Shown: positions 43,353-51,200 of the stretch, in pieces
Layout of the letters: the number at the start of each line of letters is the position of its first letter
How positions within the stretch are numbered: the stretch's first letter is position 1
Assembly (NCBI RefSeq): GCF_001613345.1
Contig: NZ_BDCE01000059.1
Span: forward strand, 25,866 to 89,865
From: Nocardia uniformis NBRC 13702
GTDB lineage: Bacteria; Actinomycetota; Actinomycetes; Mycobacteriales; Mycobacteriaceae
Length of the DNA stretch: 64,000 nt
Reading direction: 5' to 3'
The notes under the pieces: model-generated
The model's database searches: none
The model's input: only the letters and a program-made list of their open reading frames with translations
What the model was told of the DNA's origin: nothing
Made by a program: the position numbers and the translations under genes

Positions 43353-44231
43353 CTAGCCCCTGGCCCATTCGTGGCCCCAGTAGCTGTCGGCAGTCATTTC
43401 CTCGGCGACATGGTCCGGGCCGACGAGCATGCCCTCGCAGCCGAATTCGAGATCCCACCCGCCCGGGGTGCGGACGTAGAAGGAGATCATCTTGTCGTTG
43501 GTGTGGCGGCCCAGCGTGGACGAGAGGTGGTAGCCCGCCTTGGTGACGCGGTCCAGGGCCCGGCCGACATCGTCGAGGGCGTCGACCTCGACCATGACGT
43601 GCACGATGCCCGGACCGTCCGGACGGCTGCCCGGTATCAACGCGAGGCTGTGGTGGCGCGGATTGACGCCCATGAACCGAATCCAGATCGGATGGTCGGG
43701 CGGACCGACGCGGAAGGAACCACGGGACGCGAAATCCAGGACCTCCGTATAGAACCGGCGGGCGGACTCGATATCGCGCACCGGCAGCACCACATGGCCG
43801 AGGCCCAGATCACCATTGACGAACCGTGCGCCGTATTTGGTGAGGACCGGGCTGTGGTCGAGCAGTGGACCGTGAAACACCTCGATGGTGAAACCGGACG
43901 GGTCGGTAAAGCTGATGGCCTCTTCGACATGCCGGTTGGCCGCCTCGGCGAGCGACAGCGGTGTCACCGCGACACCGGCCTTCTCCAAGGTTTCGCGAAC
44001 CAGGCCGAGGGATCCGCTGTCGGCGACCTGCCAGCCGATTGCGAGAACTTCATCGCGCTCACCGGGCACCAACTCGAAGCGATAGGTGTGCTCATCGGTG
44101 CGCAGATAGACGGACTCCGCGTTGGGCCCGTTCCCTTCGGCGAAACCGATGGTGTCGAAGGCGAATTCGCGCCAGGCTTGCACATCGGCGATGCGGGCGC
44201 GTACGTAGCCGAGCGAGCTGAAGGCAGCCAT
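43353..44231 (-). CDS. hsaC: Type I extradiol dioxygenase (HsaC-like)
   Basis: 292 residues from the ATG at 44231 (MAAFSSLGYVRARIADVQAW). Two VOC repeats; Fe(II) ligands H146, H211 and E262 are in place at the canonical spacing, with catalytic-site context GHVVLPV, PRHHSLALIP, GIVHVMVEV and GGWDLEFGCEG. Very close in layout to mycobacterial HsaC, which meta-cleaves the catechol made from the phenolic A ring of secosteroids. Neighbours KshA, reductase and flavin reductase support a steroid-type substrate; a biphenyl-like catechol is possible. Confidence 0.88.
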   Translation of the reverse strand: MAAFSSLGYVRARIADVQAWREFAFDTIGFAEGNGPNAESVYLRTDEHTYRFELVPGERDEVLAIGWQVADSGSLGLVRETLEKAGVAVTPLSLAEAANRHVEEAISFTDPSGFTIEVFHGPLLDHSPVLTKYGARFVNGDLGLGHVVLPVRDIESARRFYTEVLDFASRGSFRVGPPDHPIWIRFMGVNPRHHSLALIPGSRPDGPGIVHVMVEVDALDDVGRALDRVTKAGYHLSSTLGRHTNDKMISFYVRTPGGWDLEFGCEGMLVGPDHVAEEMTADSYWGHEWARG

Positions 44232-44247
44232 GTTCTCTCCTCGCGGT

Positions 44248-45336
44248 TCAGGAATAGGTGACGGATACGTCGTCGGTGACCGGAACGGCTTGGCAGGCCA
44301 GCACATAGCCGTCGGCCAGGTCCTCGTCCTCGAGAACCTCATTGCGCCGCATCGTCACCGCGCCGGACACCACTCGGCACACACAGGCGCTGCAGGCGCC
44401 CTCGCGGCACGAGTACGGTGCTTCCAAGCCCTTGGCGAGCAGCACATCCAAGAGTGTCTGCTGCCGCGGCCAGGTGATTTCGTGGTTTTCGCCGTCGAGT
44501 TCGACCTCGACGGTGGCATTGTCACCGACCGCGACGGCGGCCTCCAGGTCGAGCGGTGCGGCCGCGTCGGCGAACGGATCGCCGGACAGGGATACGAACT
44601 TCTCCAGGTGCACCCGGGTGCGTTCCGCGCCGAGGGCGGTCATGGCCGCGCCCACCGCGTCCATGAACGGGCCGGGACCGCAGACGAAGACTTCCCGGCT
44701 CGCCCATGGACGAGCTACCGCGGCCAATTGCGCAACGGTCGGCAGGCCCTGCACAGCTTCGAGCCAGTGCCATACAAGCAGTCGATCCGGGTGCGCCGCA
44801 GCGAGTTCGGCGAGTTCGGCGGCGAAGATCACCGAATCGGCATCGCGATTGGCGTAGAAGAGGGTGATATGGCCGGTGCCCTCGGCCAGTACGGCTTTCA
44901 GGATCGACAACACCGGAGTGATACCGCTACCCGCGCCGAAGAGCAAGAGGTCGGTATCCAACGACCCCGGCGTAAACAGCCCGGCGGGCGGCAACACCTC
45001 CAGGGCCATACCCTCGGTGGCGTTGTCGCACAACCAGTTCGAGCCGTAGCCGTCCGGAGTACGTTTGACGGTCACCTTGAGCGGGCCACCCTCGTGCGGT
45101 GCGCTGGACAGCGAATAGCACCGGCTCACCGAACCGGTCATATCACTGGGAATGCGCAGCGTCAGGAATTGTCCGGCCCGGTAACCGAATCGATCGGCAT
45201 GCGCGGTATCCGGCGTGAGCTCGAGTGATACCGCGTCATGTGTCTCACGCACTACCCGCACGACTCGCACCGACGCGACACCGCTGGCCGATGCTTCGAG
45301 CACCTCTGCCGGTTCGAGTTCTGTCACCGTTCCCAT
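44248..45336 (-). CDS. kshB: Ferredoxin reductase component with C-terminal [2Fe-2S] (KshB-like)
   Basis: 362 residues. Order: FAD domain (RCYSLSSAPHEGG, about 125-137), NAD domain (LLLFGAGSGITPVLSILKAVLAEG), then a plant-type ferredoxin with cluster ligands C310, C315, C318 and C348 (PYSCREGACSACVC). This is the KshB/PaaE architecture. It would pass electrons from NADH to the KshA oxygenase encoded upstream in the same cluster. 16 bp before the dioxygenase start. A phenylacetyl-CoA or other Rieske partner is less likely here. Confidence 0.87.
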   Translation of the reverse strand: MGTVTELEPAEVLEASASGVASVRVVRVVRETHDAVSLELTPDTAHADRFGYRAGQFLTLRIPSDMTGSVSRCYSLSSAPHEGGPLKVTVKRTPDGYGSNWLCDNATEGMALEVLPPAGLFTPGSLDTDLLLFGAGSGITPVLSILKAVLAEGTGHITLFYANRDADSVIFAAELAELAAAHPDRLLVWHWLEAVQGLPTVAQLAAVARPWASREVFVCGPGPFMDAVGAAMTALGAERTRVHLEKFVSLSGDPFADAAAPLDLEAAVAVGDNATVEVELDGENHEITWPRQQTLLDVLLAKGLEAPYSCREGACSACVCRVVSGAVTMRRNEVLEDEDLADGYVLACQAVPVTDDVSVTYS

Positions 45337-45397
45337 CCGCGTTCCCAGTTCCGTTCCTGAGTTGTTCGATCTCGGTCGATTCGTGCCCGACGCACAT

Positions 45398-45484
45398 CGT
45401 CATTCCGGCGTGTTCTTGGCCGGAATCCACACTGTGGGAGTTGCTCGAGCGGTGGATCCCGGCCAAAAGCACGCCGGGATGACG
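45398..45484. repeat. Dispersed palindromic repeat, copy 4
   Basis: 87 bp: CGTCATTCCGGCGTGTTCTT at the left, GGCCAAAAGCACGCCGGGAT then GACG at the right, between the Cys-rich gene's stop and the KshB-like gene's start. It is the only copy inside a same-strand catabolic group, and may separate it into two transcripts. Confidence 0.78.
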
Positions 45485-45518
45485 GGGCGTATCCACTCCG
45501 GCGTGATGAGAGAGTCGC

Positions 45519-45764
45519 TCATGCCAACGTCCTTCCGCGCGTATGGACGTCGAAGTCCCGAGTGTTGACGGTCAGCGCACCCGACTCGACGGCGTGGTCG
45601 ATGCTGGCCCGCAGCGCCTGGCAGGTGTGCGAGTTCACCCCGCTGCCGGACAGTTCCGTGCACGCCGCGACGGCCGCGTTATTCCACTGCACGCTGGTGT
45701 GCTGCGGGCTGAACTTCTCCGCCAGCACGCATGTCCCGCAGGACCGGCACGAAACCTGTTCCAT
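45519..45764 (-). CDS. Small Cys-rich protein of the KshA operon, unknown function
   Basis: 81 residues from the ATG at 45764 (MEQVSCRSCGTCVLAEKFSP), 11 bp after the KshA stop. Five Cys: C6, C9 and C12 in a CxxCxxC cluster, then one each in VAACTELSG and SHTCQAL. There is no CxxCxxCxxxC ferredoxin pattern, but zinc or Fe-S binding is plausible. I do not recognise the family. Tight coupling to kshA suggests a role with the oxygenase, such as assembly or an extra electron carrier. Confidence 0.75.
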   Translation of the reverse strand: MEQVSCRSCGTCVLAEKFSPQHTSVQWNNAAVAACTELSGSGVNSHTCQALRASIDHAVESGALTVNTRDFDVHTRGRTLA

Positions 45765-45775
45765 GGCAGTCGCTC

Positions 45776-46924
45776 TCAGCCCTGAGCCGAGGCGGTTTCG
45801 GCGCGCTTGGCCAGATTGTCGGCGACCTCGGCCTCCCACGCGGTGACCGCGCGCGTGGTGTCCACCTCGAATTCGAACCGGGCGGTCATCTCCTCCGTCA
45901 CGTCGGCGACATCGGTGTAGAACTGCTCGTACCAGCGACGCAACTGGTAGACCGGCCCGTCCTCCTCGCACAGCAGCGGATTGTTGATGCGCGACTTGCG
46001 CTTCCAGATATTGGCGTCCTGCTCGAAGCCCTTACCCAGACCGCCCGCGAACTTATTGGCGATATCGAGGGCCTGCTCCTCGGGGAGTCCGGCGGGCTTC
46101 TTCACGATCGCGCCGTACTGCAGCACGAACTGGTTCTCCGAGACCGGGTAGTGGCAGTTGATGAGGTAGCCCTCGACCGTCAGCCCGGCGCTTTCGCTCT
46201 TCAGGTAGTCGATCATGTAGGAGGGGCCGTAGTAGGACGCCTCCGATTGCAGAACATTCTTGCCGCCCAGCGCTTTCGCGGTTTCGCCCATCATGTCCTC
46301 GCGTGAGATGGAGGTCATGTACTGGCTGGCGGTGTGGCCGGAGAAGACATTCTTGAAGAAGGTCGGGAAGCCGTAGTGCACGTAGAAGAAGTGCGCCATG
46401 TCGACCACGTTGTCGATAACCTCGCGGGCATTGGCGTCGACGACCATGGTGTTCCAGGTCCAGTCGGTCCACTCATCGCTGAACGCGCCGTCGATACGCG
46501 GAATACCGATATCGGCGGGCGGCTGCTTGTTCTCCGGGTCATTCCACACGAAGAGCTGCTTATTCTCCTCGAGTGTCGGCCACGCCCTGGTGCGGGCCAG
46601 CGGCGGCACCCGGCGCGCGTATGGAATGCCGGTGCACTTCCCCTTGCCGTTCCAGCGCCAATCGTGGAATGGGCAGGCGAGGGAATCGCCCTTTACGGTG
46701 CCGTCGGCCAAATTGCCACCCATATGGGGGCAGTAGGCATTGAGTACATTGAGCGCGCCGTCCTCGCTCGCGAACACCACGATTTCGGTGCCGAAAGCCT
46801 TGATGGCGTGTGGCTTTCCGTCGCGGAAGGAATCGGCCAGACCCAGGCAGTGCCAGCCGCGCGCGAATCGAGTAGGCGGAGCGCCCGCATCGATAACTCG
46901 CACTTCACCGTCCGTGGTGGTCAT
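45776..46924 (-). CDS. kshA: 3-ketosteroid 9-alpha-hydroxylase oxygenase (KshA)
   Basis: 382 residues. Rieske non-heme iron oxygenase. [2Fe-2S] ligands C65, H67, C84 and H87 (YCPHMGG, CPFHDWRW); mononuclear iron histidines H178 and H183 in NVVDMAHFFYVHYG. Whole-length similarity to M. tuberculosis KshA, including SDEWTDWTWN, PTFFKNVFSGHTASQY and VYQLRRWYEQFY. It 9-alpha-hydroxylates 3-ketosteroids; with a 1-dehydrogenated substrate the B ring opens and ring A aromatises. Preceded by GAGGAGAGG. Whether this paralogue prefers a classic steroid is not known. Confidence 0.93.
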   Translation of the reverse strand: MTTTDGEVRVIDAGAPPTRFARGWHCLGLADSFRDGKPHAIKAFGTEIVVFASEDGALNVLNAYCPHMGGNLADGTVKGDSLACPFHDWRWNGKGKCTGIPYARRVPPLARTRAWPTLEENKQLFVWNDPENKQPPADIGIPRIDGAFSDEWTDWTWNTMVVDANAREVIDNVVDMAHFFYVHYGFPTFFKNVFSGHTASQYMTSISREDMMGETAKALGGKNVLQSEASYYGPSYMIDYLKSESAGLTVEGYLINCHYPVSENQFVLQYGAIVKKPAGLPEEQALDIANKFAGGLGKGFEQDANIWKRKSRINNPLLCEEDGPVYQLRRWYEQFYTDVADVTEEMTARFEFEVDTTRAVTAWEAEVADNLAKRAETASAQG

Positions 46925-47029
46925 GTGAATTCCTCTCCTAGCGTTGATTTCGATGGTCGCGGCCGGTGTGATGGCGATGACAGCCGAGTCCCACTGGCCG
47001 GGAGGTTGCTACTGGTGTGCGAGACGCAG

Positions 47030-47533
47030 CTACTGCGCGGCCAGACGCCCGAAGTCCGCCCGGTAGAACAGCAGCGGCGTCGCGTCGGAATGCTCGTTCA
47101 GACCGGTCACCCGGGCGATGACAATGGTGTGATCGCCGCCGTCGACCTCGTCGTGCAATTCGCAGTCGATGGTGGCCAGCGCACCGGTCAATAGCGGTGA
47201 GCTATTGCTGGAAGCGATCCAGTCCACGCCCGCGAACTTATCCGCGCCGGAACGCCCCAACCGACGGCAGATGTCGATCTGGTGGTCGGCCAGGATATTC
47301 ACGCAGAATCGGCCCGCGCGCCGGATGCGCGGCCACGTACTCGAGGTCTTCGCGGGGAAGAAACTCACCAACGGCGGGTCGATGGACAGCGATGCGAAGG
47401 ACTGACAGGCGAAGCCGACAGGTTCGCCGTCGTCGAGGGCGGTTATCACCGTAACCCCAGAACAGAACCGTCCGAGTACGGCCTTGAAGGCCGTCGCATC
47501 GATCGCCGGGGCTTGTGCAAGCACCGGTTCCAC
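47030..47533 (-). CDS. hsaB: Flavin reductase component (HsaB-like)
   Basis: 167 residues from the GTG at 47533 with AAGGAGG before it. Short-chain flavin reductase domain: FKAVLGRFCSGVTVITAL, FACQSFASLSIDPPLVSFFPAKTSSTWP and FCVNILADHQ. Reduces flavin with NADH for a two-component monooxygenase, here probably the HsaA-like protein at 58.6-59.8 kb. First gene of the minus-strand catabolic group; a 17-bp palindrome also found before ribBA lies 11 bp upstream of its start. Confidence 0.9.
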   Translation of the reverse strand: MEPVLAQAPAIDATAFKAVLGRFCSGVTVITALDDGEPVGFACQSFASLSIDPPLVSFFPAKTSSTWPRIRRAGRFCVNILADHQIDICRRLGRSGADKFAGVDWIASSNSSPLLTGALATIDCELHDEVDGGDHTIVIARVTGLNEHSDATPLLFYRADFGRLAAQ

Positions 47534-47543
47534 GGCGCCTCCT

Positions 47544-47560
47544 TATTTCGATCCGAAATA
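47544..47560. promoter_or_regulatory. Palindrome TATTTC-N5-GAAATA upstream of hsaB-like gene
   Basis: TATTTCG-ATC-CGAAATA, 7-bp perfect arms, ending 11 bp upstream of the GTG start. The same 6-bp arms and 5-bp spacing recur at 51162-51178 before ribBA. In such AT-poor DNA two matching sites are unlikely by chance. Placement over the translation start region suggests a repressor site. Confidence 0.65.
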
Positions 47561-47639
47561 TAGCTACCAGTCATGACAGCAGGTCGGGGCGTGGCGGCGT
47601 CAATATCGGGGTTCGGTCACCGAGACACGGATCCGTAGA

Positions 47640-47651
47640 AACTACGTAGTT
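47640..47651. promoter_or_regulatory. Perfect palindrome between hsaB-like and iclR genes
   Basis: AACTACGTAGTT, 12 bp, midway in the 233-bp divergent intergenic region. Candidate site for the IclR regulator or a promoter-proximal factor. Confidence 0.4.
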
Positions 47652-47726
47652 CCCCCGATTCCCCAGCGTGTGGCGCGGGGCACTGTGATGGGTAGCACAA
47701 GGTCCGAAACCGGCACATGCCTAATC

Positions 47727-47736
47727 GGAATGTTCC
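47727..47736. promoter_or_regulatory. GGAA-TG-TTCC inverted repeat before iclR
   Basis: Short inverted repeat 30 bp upstream of the iclR ATG. IclR-family sites often have GGAA/TTCC-type arms, so autoregulation is possible; the site is short. Confidence 0.35.
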
Positions 47737-47766
47737 TAGACTGGATATGAACCAACGGAGGTACAT

Positions 47767-48591
47767 ATGTCCGTCGTCCTGCTCCCTCCGGCGGAGACAC
47801 GAAACCCAATGCGCGCCAAGGAATCCCGTAGCATCGGCGAAGTGCCGGTCTCGATGATCGAGCGAATGACGCTCATCCTGGACGCTTTCGACGCCTCCAC
47901 CCCGACGCTCACCCTGCTCGGCCTGGTCGAGCGCACCGGGCTGCCGCGTTCGACGGTTCATCGCATTCTGGATCAGATGATCAAGCTGCGCTGGCTGGCA
48001 CACACCTCCGGTGGCTACCGCCTCGGTATGCGTGCCCTGGAACTGGGCGGACTCACCGCCGACCACAATGAGATTCGCGATGCCGTCAGCCCGCTGCTGC
48101 ACGAGTTGAGCCAGCGCACCGGCATGGTCGGTCACCTCGCGGTGCTCGACGGGCGCGATGTGGTCTACCTGGACAAGGCCGGGGGCCGCTTCGCCGCCAG
48201 TTTGCCGACCCGGCTCGGCGGCCGGATGCCCGCGCACGCGACGGGTGTCGGCAAGGCCATGCTCGCCTGTCTGGAACCGAATATCGCCGAGGCCGCGGTC
48301 CGCTCCCGGTTGCCGCGCCTGACCCCGCGCACGATTTGCGAGGCGGACGCACTCAACCGTGAACTCCAGCAGATCCGCATGCGGCAGGGCGTGGCCATCG
48401 ACCGTGAAGAGGCCGTCGTCGGAATCGCCTGCGTGGCAGCGCCGCTCCGTGGTCGCGGTGCCGCTCCGGCCGCCATCTCGCTATCCGGTCGCGCCGACGC
48501 CATGAGCTTCGACCGACTGGCCCGCGTCGTCCTCGAGGTCGCGCACGAGGCCGGCCGCACCCTGTTCCCGCGTCGTGCCCACTGGCGCTGA
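47767..48591 (+). CDS. IclR family transcriptional regulator
   Basis: 274 residues. Winged helix at about 35-85 (ERMTLILDAFDAS, LTLLGLVERTGLPRSTVHRILDQM) and the IclR ligand domain (VVYLDKAGGRFAASLPTRLGGRMPAHATGVGKAMLA, GVAIDREEAVVGIACVAAPL). Divergent from the hsaB-kshA group, the usual position for its pathway regulator, with candidate palindromes between. The inducer is probably a pathway intermediate. ATG at 47767 has ACGGAGG upstream. Confidence 0.9.
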   Translation: MSVVLLPPAETRNPMRAKESRSIGEVPVSMIERMTLILDAFDASTPTLTLLGLVERTGLPRSTVHRILDQMIKLRWLAHTSGGYRLGMRALELGGLTADHNEIRDAVSPLLHELSQRTGMVGHLAVLDGRDVVYLDKAGGRFAASLPTRLGGRMPAHATGVGKAMLACLEPNIAEAAVRSRLPRLTPRTICEADALNRELQQIRMRQGVAIDREEAVVGIACVAAPLRGRGAAPAAISLSGRADAMSFDRLARVVLEVAHEAGRTLFPRRAHWR

Positions 48592-48621
48592 CCCGAAGCT
48601 ACCCGGGGGTACATTTCAGTG

Positions 48622-49245
48622 ATGACCGATGGCGCTTCCGCGCGGCCCGACCTGCCGACCACCTCCTGGGCCGTCCTCGGAATGCTCTCGCACGCAGAGG
48701 AATTGTCCGGCTACGACCTGAAGAAGTGGGCCGACTGGAGCCTGCAGTTCTTCTACTGGAGTCCATCGTTCAGTCAGATCTACGCCGAACTCAAACGCCT
48801 CGAGAAATACGGTTACGCGACGTCCCGGACCGTGGTGTCCGAGGACGGTATGCGCGGTAAACGTATGTACGCCATTACCGACTCCGGGCGCGAGGCCGCA
48901 TCCCACTGGGTGAACCACGCGCCCGTGGAGCCGCCCGTACTGAAACACAGCGTTATGCTGCGAGCCTGGCTCGGACATCTGGCCGAGCCGGATCGAATGC
49001 GCGAAATCCTGACCCGGCACATCGAATACACCGAAACGATGCAGCGGCGGGCACAGGCGGATGCGGACGGCGCGGAAGTCAATCCGGATTGGGCATATCC
49101 GAGTGCGGTATTGCGCTGGTGCGTAAAGCATTACGAGGCCGAGAAGGAATTCGCTGAAGAGCTGCTGGCCGACCTGGACAAATTGGCGAGGAAGCGTAAC
49201 CACCGGAAGGCGATCGGGAAGCAGAATTCCAACAATTCCCACTGA
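48622..49245 (+). CDS. PadR family transcriptional regulator
   Basis: 207 residues from the ATG at 48622 (a GTG directly before it is an alternative). PadR winged helix (TTSWAVLGMLSHAEELSGYDLKKWADWSLQFFYWSPSFSQIYAELKRLE) and the C-terminal helical Vir-type domain (YTETMQRRAQADA, LRWCVKHYEAEKEFAEELL). Lies 30 bp after iclR and 81 bp before the MFS gene, all in the same direction; the likely repressor of the transporter and perhaps of ribBA. Confidence 0.9.
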   Translation: MTDGASARPDLPTTSWAVLGMLSHAEELSGYDLKKWADWSLQFFYWSPSFSQIYAELKRLEKYGYATSRTVVSEDGMRGKRMYAITDSGREAASHWVNHAPVEPPVLKHSVMLRAWLGHLAEPDRMREILTRHIEYTETMQRRAQADADGAEVNPDWAYPSAVLRWCVKHYEAEKEFAEELLADLDKLARKRNHRKAIGKQNSNNSH

Positions 49246-49326
49246 CCGGATCGACTTATTCTCGGCGATCTCCCGGTGTGACACGGTTCACGACATCGTG
49301 TTACCTACCCACCTGGAGGACGCATT

Positions 49327-51045
49327 ATGTCCACCTCCGTCGAAACCACGGCGTTACCCGACGTCGGCGATGAGGACACCGGCCGTCTCGACGGCGCATC
49401 GAAGTTCCGGATCTTTTCTGTCCTCGCGGTGATCGTGCTGTTCACCGAGGTCGCACCCATGCAGTACGTCATGGTGTCGGCGGCGTTGCGTCAGATCGCT
49501 CCCACCTTTCCCACGCAGGGCGCGAATCTGAACTGGGCCATCATTATCTTCGGTGTCGTCGGTGCCGCGACCTCACCGCTGATCGGGAAGCTCAGCGATA
49601 TCTACGGCAAGAAGCGGATGTTCCTGGTCTGCGGTGTGCTGTTCATGATCGGCTGCGTCATCTGCGCGGTCACCAGCAATTGGATGCTGTTCCTGATCGG
49701 CCGCGGCCTCCAGGCGACGGCCATCGCGACCGCGGTCATCTCCTACGGACTCATTCGAGATCTCATGCCGCGCCATCTGGTTCCGGTCGGAATCGGCGTA
49801 GCGGCAACCGGTCTGGGCATCTCCGCACTCGCCGGTCCGCTCATCGGCGGCTGGATCGTGGAGCACAACAGCTGGCGGGCCATCTTCTGGTTCCTGTTCA
49901 TCTTCACCGTGGTGATGATTCCGCTGGTGATGGTCGTGGTGCCCGAGTCGAAACTGCGGGTGCCACAGAAGCTCGATGTGATCGGCGCGGCGCTGCTGGG
50001 CTCGGGCGCGGTGCTCACCCTCATCTATCTGGACAACGGTCAGGCGTGGGGTTGGACCAAGCCCGGTTCGCTGGTCTGGTTGATCGGTGGTTTGGCGCTG
50101 CTCGCACTGTTCCCGATCGTGGAAATGCGGGTCAAGCAACCGATTATGGATATGAAGCTGCTCTTCACGCCGCGGGTGAGCGTCGTGTTGTTCATTGCCC
50201 TGCTGGCCTCGTTCATGATCGGCTTCCAGTCCTACGCCGTCGGCTATATGACGCAGTCGCCCCCGCAGGCCACCGTGGTGACCGAGATCGAGGCAGCCAC
50301 CTTCGAGCAGGTCAAGGCGGGCGCACTCGCTCAGGCGCAGGGGCAGGCCGAAGCCATGGCGAAGGCGCAGCTGCCACCGGGCGTCGAACTGCCGCCGGGT
50401 TCGGTGACGGTGCCCGAGGACGCGGTGCTGTCCCAGCTGCCGCCGAATATGGTTCAGGTACAGATGAATCCGGGCTATAGCTACGGTGAGGGCTTCACTC
50501 TGCTGAAATTCGCCACCCACATAGCCCTGGCCCAGGCCGTCATCGCCATGATCTTCGGCCTCGTCGCCGGATTGTGGATCCGCCGATCCGGAGCGCGGGC
50601 ACCACTGATCCTGGCCCTGGTCATCTTTGTCGGCTCGGCGGTCGCCTATGCCGTCCTCGGCCACGGCTGGGTGACCTTGGCCCTGATCAGCGCGGTCTTC
50701 GGGATCGCGTTCGGTATCTACTACGCGGCCACCCCCAACCTCATAGTAGAGGCGGTACCCGCGAAACAGCAGGGCGTCAGTGCGGGCATGCTGGGCGTCA
50801 TGCAGGCCATGGGCGTGGCCATCGGCCTGGCGGTGGCAACCGCTTTCCTGCATGCCAATCCGGTGAAAGCGGATGTGACGGTAACCGGCGCCCCGACGGT
50901 CACCCAGGATATTCCGCTGGTGTTCGCCGATAGCGGTTACGTGATCACCTTCTGGTTCATTGCCGGTACCTCACTCATCGCCCTGCTCGGCGCGATCTGG
51001 ATGAAGCACGGCCGCACCCCGGCCACCGGCGGCACGGCCCACTGA
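49327..51045 (+). CDS. MFS transporter with large extramembrane insert
   Basis: 572 residues, about 14 membrane helices. DHA2-like features: LSDIYGKKRMFLVCGVLFMIGC (motif A) and GIGVAATGLGISALAGPLIGGWIVEHNSWRAIFW (positions split across helices 4-5). Residues ~309-389 form an ~80-residue Ala/Gln/Pro-rich loop (AQAQGQAEAMAKAQLPPG) that ordinary MFS proteins lack, placed between two helices and probably outside the membrane. Position between pathway regulators and ribBA suggests uptake or export of the ring substrate. Followed by a terminator. Confidence 0.88.
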   Translation: MSTSVETTALPDVGDEDTGRLDGASKFRIFSVLAVIVLFTEVAPMQYVMVSAALRQIAPTFPTQGANLNWAIIIFGVVGAATSPLIGKLSDIYGKKRMFLVCGVLFMIGCVICAVTSNWMLFLIGRGLQATAIATAVISYGLIRDLMPRHLVPVGIGVAATGLGISALAGPLIGGWIVEHNSWRAIFWFLFIFTVVMIPLVMVVVPESKLRVPQKLDVIGAALLGSGAVLTLIYLDNGQAWGWTKPGSLVWLIGGLALLALFPIVEMRVKQPIMDMKLLFTPRVSVVLFIALLASFMIGFQSYAVGYMTQSPPQATVVTEIEAATFEQVKAGALAQAQGQAEAMAKAQLPPGVELPPGSVTVPEDAVLSQLPPNMVQVQMNPGYSYGEGFTLLKFATHIALAQAVIAMIFGLVAGLWIRRSGARAPLILALVIFVGSAVAYAVLGHGWVTLALISAVFGIAFGIYYAATPNLIVEAVPAKQQGVSAGMLGVMQAMGVAIGLAVATAFLHANPVKADVTVTGAPTVTQDIPLVFADSGYVITFWFIAGTSLIALLGAIWMKHGRTPATGGTAH

Positions 51046-51077
51046 ACCCACAACTGAATACACAACTGAACAGCCAG

Positions 51078-51106
51078 CGGCCCGGAGGCCTGTCATCTCC
51101 GGGCCG
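51078..51106 (+). terminator. Terminator after MFS gene
   Basis: CGGCCCGGAG (51078-51087) pairs perfectly with CTCCGGGCCG (51097-51106), followed by TTGGTCATTTCCTTT. It isolates ribBA transcription from the MFS gene. Confidence 0.75.
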
Positions 51107-51161
51107 TTGGTCATTTCCTTTCCGCTGAGCGGGACCTGACCTCGCTGTTCTCCGGCAAACA

Positions 51162-51178
51162 TATTTCTATTTGAAATA
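51162..51178. promoter_or_regulatory. Palindrome TATTTC-N5-GAAATA upstream of ribBA
   Basis: TATTTC-TATTT-GAAATA, ending 22 bp before the ribBA ATG. Arms and spacing equal the site at 47544-47560 before the hsaB-like gene. No flavin-mononucleotide riboswitch pattern was recognised in the short leader between the terminator and the ATG. Confidence 0.65.
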
Positions 51179-51200
51179 CACGTCAGAGAGGTGGTCGACG

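Noticed and set aside
51107..51200. FMN riboswitch before ribBA
   Set aside because: The leader between the terminator and the ATG is under 100 bases and lacks the conserved RFN-element blocks.
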